A stretch of 64,000 bases of DNA, from the NCBI GenBank assembly GCA_020403455.1, contig JADBXP010000001.1, positions 124,001-188,000 on the forward strand. The letters are read 5' to 3'. This DNA is from Chitinophagaceae bacterium (GTDB lineage Bacteria > Bacteroidota > Bacteroidia > Chitinophagales > Chitinophagaceae). The position numbers and the translations under genes were made by a program. Shown piece by piece: positions 1 through 8,974 of this stretch. The stretch's first letter is position 1; each line of letters opens with the position of its first letter. A model generated the notes under the pieces. That model did no database searches, was not told the origin of the DNA, and saw only the letters and a list, made by a program, of their open reading frames with translations.

Positions 1-1
1 C

Positions 2-127
2 TTCATCATCGGCCTTTTGTTATTGGTTTCCGCCATCGGTTTTATGTTGTTGGGGTGGATGGGTATCAGCATTGGGTGGGTAGCTTATCTGGTCGTATCT
101 TTGCTCAACAAAAAACAAGCAACATGA
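2..127 (+). CDS. C-terminal end of a hydrophobic membrane protein (5' end outside window)
   Basis: Open frame from base 2: FIIGLLLLVSAIGFMLLGWMGISIGWVAYLVVSLLNKKQAT*; stop overlaps the purS start as ATGA. Confidence 0.6.
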   Translation, partial: FIIGLLLLVSAIGFMLLGWMGISIGWVAYLVVSLLNKKQAT

Positions 128-372
128 CCTTCCAGGTACAGATCAAAGTAATGCCCCTGAAAGACTTATTGGATCCTCAGGGAAAAGCTGTGATGAATGG
201 ATTGCATCAACTGGGTATCCATGGTATCCAGGATGTGCGGGTGGGAAAACATATTTCTTTGTCAGTCGAGGCAGCGACCGAGTCGGATGCATTAGCGCTG
301 GCTAAACAGGCAGCCGAGCAATTACTGGCCAATCCTGTAATGGAATTTTTTGAGGTTTCCCTTGCCGACTGA
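124..372 (+). CDS. purS: Phosphoribosylformylglycinamidine synthase subunit PurS
   Basis: MTFQVQIKVMPLKDLLDPQGKAVMNGLHQLG...VRVGKHISLSVEA matches the small PurS family; start reassigned from 55 to ATG 124. Confidence 0.85.
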   Translation: MTFQVQIKVMPLKDLLDPQGKAVMNGLHQLGIHGIQDVRVGKHISLSVEAATESDALALAKQAAEQLLANPVMEFFEVSLAD

Positions 373-395
373 TTTTCCAGACTAAAGCAAAGCTG

Positions 396-1106
396 TTGTT
401 ATACCTTGTTCCTACTCCACTTGGCAATCTGAAAGATATTACCCTCAGGGCGATAGAGGTATTGAGGGAAGCAGACCTGATACTTTGTGAGGATACGCGC
501 ACCTCTAAGAAGTTACTCGATCATTACCAGATTCATCAACCACTGAGTGCTTATCACCAGCACAACGAACACAAAGTAACGCCCCATTTGGTTGAGCAAA
601 TTTTGGCGGGAAAAAAAATTGCATTGATAACAGACGCGGGTACACCTGGAATTTCTGACCCCGGTTTTTTGCTGGTCAGGGCCTGCCTTCAACAGGGAAT
701 CGCTGTCTCCTGTCTCCCGGGGCCGACTGCCTTTGTGCCCGCATTGGTGAACAGTGGATTGCCGGCTCATCATTTCTGTTTTGAAGGATTTTTACCTCTT
801 AAAAAAGGGCGTCAAACCACTTTCAAGAAACTGGCCAGGGAAGAACGTACCATGATTTTTTATGAGAGTCCTGTAAGATTGGTCAGAACCCTAAGGGATA
901 TGATACAATACTTGGGTGAGAATCGCCAGGCAAGTGTGAGCAGAGAATTGAGTAAACTGTTTGAAGAGACCCGCAGGGGAAGTTTGCAGGAATTGCACCA
1001 GCATTTTTCTCAGCATCCTCCTAAGGGTGAAATCGTACTGGTAGTAGCGGGGAACGACTCAAAAGAAAGATCGGCCGATACCGAGGCAGATTCACCGGAA
1101 GATTGA
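396..1106 (+). CDS. rsmI: 16S rRNA (cytidine(1402)-2'-O)-methyltransferase
   Basis: LYLVPTPLGNLKDITLRAIEVLREADLILCEDTRTSKKLL and ITDAGTPGISDPG motifs; TTG start. Confidence 0.93.
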   Translation: MLYLVPTPLGNLKDITLRAIEVLREADLILCEDTRTSKKLLDHYQIHQPLSAYHQHNEHKVTPHLVEQILAGKKIALITDAGTPGISDPGFLLVRACLQQGIAVSCLPGPTAFVPALVNSGLPAHHFCFEGFLPLKKGRQTTFKKLAREERTMIFYESPVRLVRTLRDMIQYLGENRQASVSRELSKLFEETRRGSLQELHQHFSQHPPKGEIVLVVAGNDSKERSADTEADSPED

Positions 1107-1163
1107 TGCTACTGACTTTGTATTTCGTATTTTAGTTGAAATTTAATTTTTTAATTCTTGTTT

Positions 1164-3023
1164 ATGAACCATAAGAAATTGGGATGGCTATTGTTTTGTG
1201 TCCTAAGCACTTTATCCACTCAGGCCCAGCCTGATCGTTGGCAACAACGCATACGTTACAACATGAAAGTAGATATGGATGTAACCACCAATCGGATGAA
1301 GGGTATTTCCAAAATTGAATATTTCAATCAATCGCCCGATACCCTTTATCGGCTTTTTTTTCATACTTACTGGAATGCATTTCAGCCGGGCAGCAGCATG
1401 GATGTTCGCAGCAGGGAGCTGGGTAAAAATAAATTATTTGAAAGTGGTAGAGGTTCAGACGGACTCGATTGGGATGAGCGGGTCAAAGACCGCATCAGCA
1501 AGCTGACACCTACCGAAATTGGGTATCAACGCATCAGCCAACTTACTATCAATGGTGTTCCTCAAAAGTTAAAAGATCACGAGACCATTTTGGAAGTGAT
1601 TCTAACGAAACCGGTTTTGCCCAAGTCGAAAATCAATATAGATCTTCAGTTTGAGGCCCAGGTACCCTTACAGATCCGCAGAAGTGGTCGTGATAACAAA
1701 GAAGGGATACGCTACAGCATGAGCCAATGGTACCCCAAAATGGTTGAATATGATTACCAGGGTTGGAATGCCAATCCCTACATAGCCAGAGAGTTTTATG
1801 GTGTATGGGGTGATTATGATGTGCAAATAAGTATCGACAAAAATTATCTGGTAGCGGCTGGCGGCGATTTATTGAATCCACAGGAAACAGGATTTGGCTA
1901 CCCCGGGGGAGAAGCGGCCAAGGTTCCGGCAGGAGAAAAAATTACATGGAAATGGCAGGCCAACAATGTGCATGATTTTATGTGGGCTGCCGATCCTACC
2001 TATAAGTTGATCACCCGTAACCTGAGTAACGGCCCATTGATTCGCGTTGTATATAAGAAGGTAGATTCGCTAGAAGTCAACTGGCAGCGCCTGGCCGATA
2101 GCATGGTGTCTGCCTACCCAATTATTGCCAGAACATTTGGGGCATACCCCTATAAAACGTACACTTTTATACAGGGAGGAGATGGAGGCATGGAATATCC
2201 AATGGCAACTTTAATCAAATCTGCCAGTATAGGAACTGCCATTCATGAATGGATGCACAGTTGGTTCCAGATGTTGATGGGCACAAATGAGTCTTTGTAT
2301 CCCTGGATGGATGAAGGTTTTACGGATTATGCAACCAACCGGGTAATGGCTGAGATGAAGCGACAGACCGGATTTTACTATAACGGATCTTATCGATCCT
2401 ACTTTGCCCTGGTGCGCAGCGGTTATGAAGAACCAGCATCTACACATTCAGACCATTACAATACCAATTATGCATATTCGGTGGCCTCTTATTCTAAAGG
2501 GGCTGTCTTTCTGGCCCAGTTGGGTTATATCGTATCCGATAGTGTATTGGATAAAATATTGCTTTCTTACTACAATACCTGGCGATTTAAACACCCTAAT
2601 CCCAATGATTTTATTCGAATCGCAGAAAAGGAAAGTGGCATGGAACTGGATTGGTACAAGGAATACTGGATCAACAGCACCAAGACCATTGATTATGCCA
2701 TCGGTGATATTAATTTGGTTGCTGGAAAAGCAATGGTAAACCTCCGTCGGGTAGGGAAGATGCCAATGCCGGTAGATGTATTGGTGACTTATAAAGATGG
2801 TACACAGGAACTACACACCATTCCGCTGAACCTTATGTATGGTACCAAGCCGCAGGATGGAAATATTCCAATGGTTCAGCACGAGGCCTGGCGTTGGACG
2901 CATCCCGAATATGCGATGGAAATAACCCGCTCGTTGAAAGACATCAAATCCATAGAGATTGATCCCTCCGGTCGATTGGCAGATGTAAATAAAGTGAACA
3001 ATAAGTTAGTTGTCCCTGAATAA
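1164..3023 (+). CDS. M1 family zinc metallopeptidase (secreted)
   Basis: Signal peptide; HEWMH-x18-E zinc motif (HEWMHSWFQMLMGTNESLYPWMDEGF) and GGMEYP substrate motif. Confidence 0.9.
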   Translation: MNHKKLGWLLFCVLSTLSTQAQPDRWQQRIRYNMKVDMDVTTNRMKGISKIEYFNQSPDTLYRLFFHTYWNAFQPGSSMDVRSRELGKNKLFESGRGSDGLDWDERVKDRISKLTPTEIGYQRISQLTINGVPQKLKDHETILEVILTKPVLPKSKINIDLQFEAQVPLQIRRSGRDNKEGIRYSMSQWYPKMVEYDYQGWNANPYIAREFYGVWGDYDVQISIDKNYLVAAGGDLLNPQETGFGYPGGEAAKVPAGEKITWKWQANNVHDFMWAADPTYKLITRNLSNGPLIRVVYKKVDSLEVNWQRLADSMVSAYPIIARTFGAYPYKTYTFIQGGDGGMEYPMATLIKSASIGTAIHEWMHSWFQMLMGTNESLYPWMDEGFTDYATNRVMAEMKRQTGFYYNGSYRSYFALVRSGYEEPASTHSDHYNTNYAYSVASYSKGAVFLAQLGYIVSDSVLDKILLSYYNTWRFKHPNPNDFIRIAEKESGMELDWYKEYWINSTKTIDYAIGDINLVAGKAMVNLRRVGKMPMPVDVLVTYKDGTQELHTIPLNLMYGTKPQDGNIPMVQHEAWRWTHPEYAMEITRSLKDIKSIEIDPSGRLADVNKVNNKLVVPE

Positions 3024-3050
3024 GTTCTGTTGAACGGGAGTGAAAGTACA

Positions 3051-3082
3051 GAGGGGAGATGAATTTTCTTCCCTCTTTTTTA
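3051..3082 (+). terminator. Rho-independent terminator after the M1 peptidase gene
   Basis: GAGGGGAG-atgaatttt-CTTCCCTC stem followed by a T run. Confidence 0.6.
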
Positions 3083-3736
3083 TTTTGCTACATGGAGAAT
3101 AAATTTTTCCGCGAAGTAGGGCTCGGGGAATATGCCACTGATGGGCATCATCCTTGGCCTTAGGCCGCTTTCTGCAATCTCAACTGCAAGGTCTCCACCT
3201 TTCAGACATATTAGGCCATGCTTAACGGTATTAGCGGGATCACCGGGACCTTGTTTTTTGATGAGGGGTCCACACCACTTCCATAATTCTTTGAGTGGGG
3301 CTACTGCTCTTGAAACTGCAAAATGAAAATGATTTTTCTTCAGCTCTTCCACCCGTGCATGAGCAGTTGTTACGTTTTTTATTCCCGCTGCTTCACAGAC
3401 ACCATCCACCACCTTTAATTTTTTGCCTATGCTATCTGCCAACAAGAATTGTACCTCGGGGAAAAAAATCGCGAGCGGTATTCCGGGAAATCCACCTCCG
3501 CATCCGGCATCTAAAACCCTGGTTCCCGGTTGAAAGTTAGCAATGGCTGCAATACTCAGTGAATGTAGCACATGGTGCAGGTAAAGCTGATCAATGTCTT
3601 TTCGTGAAATTACATTGATCTTACTGTTCCAGTCCCGGTACAGTTCATCCAGTAACCTGAATTGATTCAGTTGTTCGGGGGTGAAATCAGTAAAATACCG
3701 AGTTATTAATTCCAGTTTTTCCTGGGTGCTTTCCAT
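3080..3736 (-). CDS. rsmG: 16S rRNA (guanine(527)-N7)-methyltransferase
   Basis: VLDAGCGGGFPGIPLAIFFPEVQFLLADSIGKKLKVV and AVSRAVAPLKEL motifs. Confidence 0.93.
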   Translation of the reverse strand: MESTQEKLELITRYFTDFTPEQLNQFRLLDELYRDWNSKINVISRKDIDQLYLHHVLHSLSIAAIANFQPGTRVLDAGCGGGFPGIPLAIFFPEVQFLLADSIGKKLKVVDGVCEAAGIKNVTTAHARVEELKKNHFHFAVSRAVAPLKELWKWCGPLIKKQGPGDPANTVKHGLICLKGGDLAVEIAESGLRPRMMPISGIFPEPYFAEKFILHVAK

Positions 3737-4827
3737 ATTGCCGGTAGGGTAAAAATGTAATAGAAGAAATTCCAGATATCAAGGAAAAGAAACCATGGCC
3801 AGAGGTCTTGTTCCTTTAATTTTTTCATGGTCTTGAAGTAAACAATTGCCTGTACGAGAAATCTTCCGCCAAATACTGCCAGGGTTATTTTCCAATCAAA
3901 GAATAGAGCAGACAAGATAAGTAATGGATAATACAGGAAAAGTGAAGTTGAATAAAGTCCCAGTAAAAATTGATGGAGGGGGCGGTAAAAGCGGCTGGTA
4001 GTGTAATGGCGATATTTTTGTACCATCCATTCGCTCCATCTCTTTCTGGCTTCGCTATAAGTAAAGGTATCGGGGTCAATCATGATAGCCGTATTTTTTT
4101 TATTGGCAACCTGATTGATGAATAGATCGTCATCTCCACTGGGAATGAGATTGATAGAAGAAAATCCTTTGTTCCTTAAAAAGACTTCTTTCTTGTAAGA
4201 TAAGTTTCTTCCTACGCCCATATAAGGAATGCCTGCCAGTGCATAAGAAAAGTATTGCAGGGCGGTATGAAAAGTCTCGTATCGAATGAGTTTATTGAGA
4301 ATTCCGGGTCTTTTGTGGTAAGGTCCATAGCCTATCACTATTTCAGTATTTTCATCATAGGCCCTTTGCATTTTGTCTATCCAGAATTCTGAAGCAGGAA
4401 TGCAATCAGCATCAGTCAGCAACAAAGTTTCATATTTGGCAGATCGAATGCCCATGCTCAATGGAAATTTTTTTCCTGTAATCAGTTTGGCTTCCTGCGT
4501 TAGCAGAATATGGTTGATGTGTTTGAATGATTTTTTAAATTCATCAACTACATATCTGCCATCATCCAGGGAATTGTCATTTACGATCACCAGTTCATGG
4601 GTAGATGGATATTGTTGTACCAGCACACCCGGAAGATTCCGGGCCAGGTTTTCTGCTTCATCTCTTGCACAAATAATAACAGATACTGCCTGATCATTGT
4701 GTTCAGTTTTGGGTTTTTCCTTGTAAAAAGCCAATCGGCTGAAAATGCCAAGGTAATAGACCAATTGGATGGCGGTTACAGTGCAAAAAGCATAAAAAAG
4801 AATCTGGCTGACTAATTCGGGCATCAT
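3706..4827 (-). CDS. Glycosyltransferase family 2, membrane-associated
   Basis: VSVIICARDEAENL, LVIVNDNSLDDG, LLLTDADCIP; hydrophobic C-terminus. Start trimmed to MMPELV. Confidence 0.88.
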   Translation of the reverse strand: MMPELVSQILFYAFCTVTAIQLVYYLGIFSRLAFYKEKPKTEHNDQAVSVIICARDEAENLARNLPGVLVQQYPSTHELVIVNDNSLDDGRYVVDEFKKSFKHINHILLTQEAKLITGKKFPLSMGIRSAKYETLLLTDADCIPASEFWIDKMQRAYDENTEIVIGYGPYHKRPGILNKLIRYETFHTALQYFSYALAGIPYMGVGRNLSYKKEVFLRNKGFSSINLIPSGDDDLFINQVANKKNTAIMIDPDTFTYSEARKRWSEWMVQKYRHYTTSRFYRPLHQFLLGLYSTSLFLYYPLLILSALFFDWKITLAVFGGRFLVQAIVYFKTMKKLKEQDLWPWFLFLDIWNFFYYIFTLPAIWKAPRKNWN

Positions 4828-4928
4828 GCCGCAAAAATAGTGGTTGTAAGTCAATCCTGTTCTGCTATATACCCACATCAAACGGATAACTTCAACAATG
4901 ACAGACGGCTTTCCTGTATTTTTGTGTT

Positions 4929-6068
4929 ATGGCTGAATTGACTTTTTCATTGCAGGGAACTGATAAGAATACCAAAGCAAGGGCAGGTATGGTGGTGACT
5001 GATCATGGAACCATTCCAACCCCTATTTTCATGCCCGTTGGAACGGTGGGTTCAGTAAAGGCTGTAAATCAGCAACAACTGGAAGAACTTGTGAGAGCCC
5101 GGATCATACTGGGCAACACGTATCACTTGTACCTTCGGCCGGGAACGGCTATTTTAGAAGCTGCCGGAGGGTTACATCAATTCATGAATTGGCAACGCCC
5201 TCTGCTTACCGATAGTGGGGGTTACCAGGTTTTTTCTTTGGCGGCCAACCGAAAAATCAGTGAAGAAGGGGTGGTTTTTCAATCACATATTGATGGCAGC
5301 AGACATCTATTTACACCGGAATCCGTGATGGGAATTCAGCGAAGTATAGGTGCAGATATTATCATGGCTTTTGACGAATGTCCACCCTGGCCCAGTGAGT
5401 ATGCTTATACCAAAACCAGTATGGAATTAACACATCGATGGGTGAAGCGATGCATGGAATACCTGGCTGAGAACCCCGCTTTATATGGGTACACGCAAAA
5501 TTTATTTCCAATTGTTCAGGGAGGAACCTTTGCAGATCTAAGAAAGGCATCCTCTGAGTATGTAGCTTCTTTGGGGGCTGTGGGCAATGCTATTGGCGGA
5601 CTCAGCGTGGGGGAGCCAGAAGAGATGATGTACGAGTATACGGGGTTGTGTTGCAATATTTTACCTGCCGACAAACCCCGTTATTTAATGGGTGTAGGCA
5701 CACCTTGGAATCTGTTGGAATGTATATCATTGGGGGTAGATATGTTTGACTGTGTGATGCCTACCCGCAATGGCAGGAACGGTATGCTTTTTACTACACA
5801 GGGCGTTATCAATATCCGCAATAAAAAATGGGCGGATGATTTCAATGCGATTGATTCCGGACTACCCACCGAACAGCAATTACCGTATACCAAGGCATAT
5901 CTAAGACATTTGTTTGTTGCGGACGAATTGTTGGCACTTGAACTGGCTAGTTTACAAAATCTCATCTTTTATTTGTGGCTGGTAAGTCAGGCAAGGGAAA
6001 AAATTGTAAGTGGTGAGTTTGCCGGCTGGAAACAGGAAATGGTACCGGTCTTAAAGCAACGGCTGTAA
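4929..6068 (+). CDS. tgt: tRNA guanosine(34) transglycosylase
   Basis: GGLHQFMNWQRPLLTDSGGYQVFSL, QSHIDGSRHLFTPE and GVDMFDCVMPTRNGRNG motifs. Confidence 0.96.
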   Translation: MAELTFSLQGTDKNTKARAGMVVTDHGTIPTPIFMPVGTVGSVKAVNQQQLEELVRARIILGNTYHLYLRPGTAILEAAGGLHQFMNWQRPLLTDSGGYQVFSLAANRKISEEGVVFQSHIDGSRHLFTPESVMGIQRSIGADIIMAFDECPPWPSEYAYTKTSMELTHRWVKRCMEYLAENPALYGYTQNLFPIVQGGTFADLRKASSEYVASLGAVGNAIGGLSVGEPEEMMYEYTGLCCNILPADKPRYLMGVGTPWNLLECISLGVDMFDCVMPTRNGRNGMLFTTQGVINIRNKKWADDFNAIDSGLPTEQQLPYTKAYLRHLFVADELLALELASLQNLIFYLWLVSQAREKIVSGEFAGWKQEMVPVLKQRL

Positions 6069-6128
6069 GGCATTTTGACCTTTCTTTTCAAGTTCAGCGC
6101 CCGCATTGCCCTATCTTTGTGAGGACCC

Positions 6129-7220
6129 ATGAAAAAAATTGACTGGTACATACTCAGGAAGTTTTTAACTACTTTCTTCTTTGCGATCTTTCTTTTCACC
6201 ATCATAGCGGTGGTAATTGATGTGAGTGAAAAGACTGATGAAATGGTTCGCTCCCGATTGGGGGTAAAGCGAATCATTATGGAATATTATATTGGGTTTA
6301 TTCCGCACATCATTGCCTTATTGTTTCCTCTCTTTGTATTTATTTCAGTGATTTATTTTACTTCCAAAATGGCCGTGCAAAGTGAGATCATTGCCATCAT
6401 AGCCGGAGGGACCAGCTACTGGCGATGGTTGAGACCTTATTGGATAGGCAGTATTTTGTTGGCAGTAGTTTTATGGTTAGCCAATCAGTATGTAGTGCCG
6501 CGGGCAAATAAGATTAGGAGCAGCTTTGAGTCTAAGTACATCGATGCCAATTCCAGTTACAATGCACTGATTGGAGGTAATACGCATATTTATTTTCGGG
6601 TAGACTCCTTTACCTACGCAGGTATTATGCGCTATGATACACTGATCAAAAGGGGCGGTCCAATTTTTATGTACCGATTTGCGAATGATCGGCTGCAGGA
6701 AAATATGCGAGCAGAAAGTATCGTCTGGGATACCGCTGCCAAAAAATGGCGGCTTGAGTCGGTAATCAATCGGCAAGTGAATAAGCTGGGTGAAAGGGTT
6801 ACACTGTTGGATTATGAGAACCGAACCTACAATTTTACCCCGCAAGACCTGGGTAGAGATAAATATACGAAAGAGAGATTGACAACACCCGAGTTAAACC
6901 GGTTCATAGCTTTGGAAAAGTTGCGGGGTTCGGAAGGACTCAATGAACTACTGGTAGAACGTTATCGGCGGGACGCCACCAGTATTACCGTTATACTATT
7001 AACATTGATTGGGGCGATCATAGCCGGACGAAAAGTACGAGGAGGCAGTGGATTCCATTTGGCCATGGGTTTCATGCTGGCAGCCCTATTTATTGTTGCA
7101 GACAGGTTTTCCACCATTTTTTCTACAAAGGGCAATTTGCCTCCCATGCTGGCGGCTTGGATACCCAACTTACTTTTTCTAGGGGTCGTTTGGTTTTTGT
7201 ACCGACGGGCACCCAAATAA
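6129..7220 (+). CDS. LptF/LptG family (YjgP/YjgQ) permease
   Basis: MKKIDWYILRKFLTTFFFAIFLFTIIAVVIDVSEKTDEM N-terminus and C-terminal TM block are typical. Confidence 0.88.
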   Translation: MKKIDWYILRKFLTTFFFAIFLFTIIAVVIDVSEKTDEMVRSRLGVKRIIMEYYIGFIPHIIALLFPLFVFISVIYFTSKMAVQSEIIAIIAGGTSYWRWLRPYWIGSILLAVVLWLANQYVVPRANKIRSSFESKYIDANSSYNALIGGNTHIYFRVDSFTYAGIMRYDTLIKRGGPIFMYRFANDRLQENMRAESIVWDTAAKKWRLESVINRQVNKLGERVTLLDYENRTYNFTPQDLGRDKYTKERLTTPELNRFIALEKLRGSEGLNELLVERYRRDATSITVILLTLIGAIIAGRKVRGGSGFHLAMGFMLAALFIVADRFSTIFSTKGNLPPMLAAWIPNLLFLGVVWFLYRRAPK

Positions 7221-7258
7221 TTGTTAAAAGGATTTTAACTTTACTCCGCTCCTTGTTC

Positions 7259-7290
7259 TTTGTTCTGCAATCCTACTTCTACTACCTTTG
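7259..7290 (+). promoter_or_regulatory. Bacteroidota sigma-ABfr-type promoter of gltA
   Basis: TTTG (7259-7262) - N20 - TACCTTTG (7283-7290), matching TTTG/TAnnTTTG. Confidence 0.6.
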
Positions 7291-7350
7291 TTCGGCATTG
7301 TTTTTGCTGATAAAGCATAAATTATTCCACTTCACATAATACCAACAAAC

Positions 7351-8673
7351 ATGGGCATCATCAAAGAAAGGTTTAAATCAAAGGCAGATTTGGCTAGTGC
7401 AGAGATCAAGGATTTACTGAAAGAGCACGGAAACAAAAAAGCAGGGGAAGTAACACTTTCGCAGATTTACCAAGGCATGCGTGGAATTACAGGTTTGGTG
7501 ACTGAAACCAGTTTGTTGGATGCCCAGGAAGGTATTCGGTTTCGGGGTTATAGCATTCCGGAGTTACAGGCGAAGTTACCTACTGTAAAACCCGGTGGTG
7601 AGCCGATGCCTGAAGGATTGTTTTATCTGATGCTCGTGGGAGAGTTGCCCAATGAACAGGATGTACAACATATCACCAACGTATGGATGAGAAGAAGTCA
7701 TGTACCCAACCACGTTTTTGCGACAATTGATGCATTGCCTATCAATACTCATCCGATGACCATGTTTGTTACCGGAGTGATGGCTTTGCAGACTGAAAGT
7801 AATTTTGCACGTGCCTATGCCAACGGCTTGAACAAGAAAGATTATTGGGCATATGTATATGATGATGCCATGGATTTGATTGCCCGACTGCCCAGAATTG
7901 CAGCATATATCTACCGCAGAAAATATAAGAACAATGAACACATTCATCCGGATGGGTTACTCGATTGGTCAGGTAATTTAGCGCACATGATGGGGTACAA
8001 GGACGAGAGTTTCATGGAATTGATGCGTTTATACATGACCATTCACGCAGACCATGAAGGAGGCAATGTATCTGCCCATACTACTCACCTGGTAGGGTCT
8101 GCTTTAAGTGATCCCTATTTGAGTTATGCTGCGGGTATGAATGGATTGGCCGGCCCATTGCATGGACTTGCCAACCAGGAGGTGATCAAATGGATTTTTG
8201 AAATGCAAGAGAGTTTAGGAACTGATGAGCCCACTAAGGACCAGATAGCCAAATATGTGCAGGATACGCTGTCTGCAGGGAAAGTAGTACCCGGTTATGG
8301 ACATGCGGTGTTGAGAAAAACAGATCCACGATTTACCGCCCAGATGGAATTCGGAAAGAAGCACATGCCGGATGATAAGTTGGTAAATACAGTTTGGAAT
8401 ATTTATGAAACGGTTCCTCCGATTTTACAATCACTCGGGAAGATCAAGAATCCCTGGCCCAATGTAGATGCTCACAGTGGTGCTTTACTCGTGCATTATG
8501 GTTTGGTAGAATATGAATTCTATACTGTACTATTTGCAGTGAGTCGCTCATTGGGAGTTTTAGCCAGTCTTTGCTGGGACAGGGCATTAGGATTCCCCAT
8601 AGAGCGCCCAAAATCTGTTACTACCGAAGCCGTGAAAAACTGGCTGGTTGGTAAGGATGAGATTTGGGAGTAA
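7351..8673 (+). CDS. gltA: Citrate synthase, eukaryotic-type
   Basis: GMRGITGLVTETSLLDAQEGIRFRGYSIPELQ, GPLHGLANQEVIKW, VPGYGHAVLRKTDPR. Confidence 0.93.
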   Translation: MGIIKERFKSKADLASAEIKDLLKEHGNKKAGEVTLSQIYQGMRGITGLVTETSLLDAQEGIRFRGYSIPELQAKLPTVKPGGEPMPEGLFYLMLVGELPNEQDVQHITNVWMRRSHVPNHVFATIDALPINTHPMTMFVTGVMALQTESNFARAYANGLNKKDYWAYVYDDAMDLIARLPRIAAYIYRRKYKNNEHIHPDGLLDWSGNLAHMMGYKDESFMELMRLYMTIHADHEGGNVSAHTTHLVGSALSDPYLSYAAGMNGLAGPLHGLANQEVIKWIFEMQESLGTDEPTKDQIAKYVQDTLSAGKVVPGYGHAVLRKTDPRFTAQMEFGKKHMPDDKLVNTVWNIYETVPPILQSLGKIKNPWPNVDAHSGALLVHYGLVEYEFYTVLFAVSRSLGVLASLCWDRALGFPIERPKSVTTEAVKNWLVGKDEIWE

Positions 8674-8688
8674 TCCTTCTAATTAAAT

Positions 8689-8719
8689 TTTGAAATACAC
8701 CCCTCAGCGAGTAATTTTG
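8689..8719 (+). promoter_or_regulatory. Promoter of tRNA-Ala
   Basis: TTTG (8689-8692) - N19 - TAATTTTG (8712-8719), 8 nt before tRNA position 1. Confidence 0.65.
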
Positions 8720-8727
8720 CACTCCCC

Positions 8728-8794
<67 letters not shown>

Positions 8795-8801
<7 letters not shown>

Positions 8802-8851
8802 CACAATGAGATCTGTAATTCTTAAGGAGTTACAGATTTTTTTTTGAAGAA
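8795..8851 (+). repeat. 57-bp direct repeat, copy 1 (tRNA 3' end plus terminator)
   Basis: CTCTCCACACAATGAGATCTGTAATTCTTAAGGAGTTACAGATTTTTTTTTGAAGAA is identical at 8897-8953. Confidence 0.95.
8811..8845 (+). terminator. tRNA-Ala terminator (copy 1)
   Basis: ATCTGTAA...TTACAGAT stem followed by TTTTTTTT. Confidence 0.8.
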
Positions 8852-8868
8852 AAAGTTGGCTGGAGCGC

Positions 8869-8896
8869 CCCCGACGTGTCGGGGGACTTGTCGGGG
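8869..8896. repeat. GC-rich palindromic element between tRNA remnants
   Basis: CCCCCGAC-GT-GTCGGGGG inverted repeat followed by ACTTGTCGGGG (third GTCGGGG arm). Confidence 0.8.
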
Positions 8897-8953
8897 CTCT
8901 CCACACAATGAGATCTGTAATTCTTAAGGAGTTACAGATTTTTTTTTGAAGAA
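8897..8953 (+). repeat. 57-bp direct repeat, copy 2
   Basis: Identical to 8795-8851 at an offset of 102 bp; carries a second terminator hairpin. Confidence 0.95.
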
Positions 8954-8974
8954 TAGTCCGGAATTTAAACACTA

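Noticed and set aside
124-372. purS isolated from purL/purQ as a possible pathway anomaly
   Set aside because: The window begins just upstream, and purine genes are often scattered in Bacteroidota; purC is present at 61551-62483.
2404-2739. 111-aa plus-strand ORF
   Set aside because: Alternate frame inside the M1 peptidase gene.
3706-3736. 31-bp overlap between the GT2 and rsmG genes as possible translational coupling
   Set aside because: Common in compact bacterial operons; not notable without expression data.
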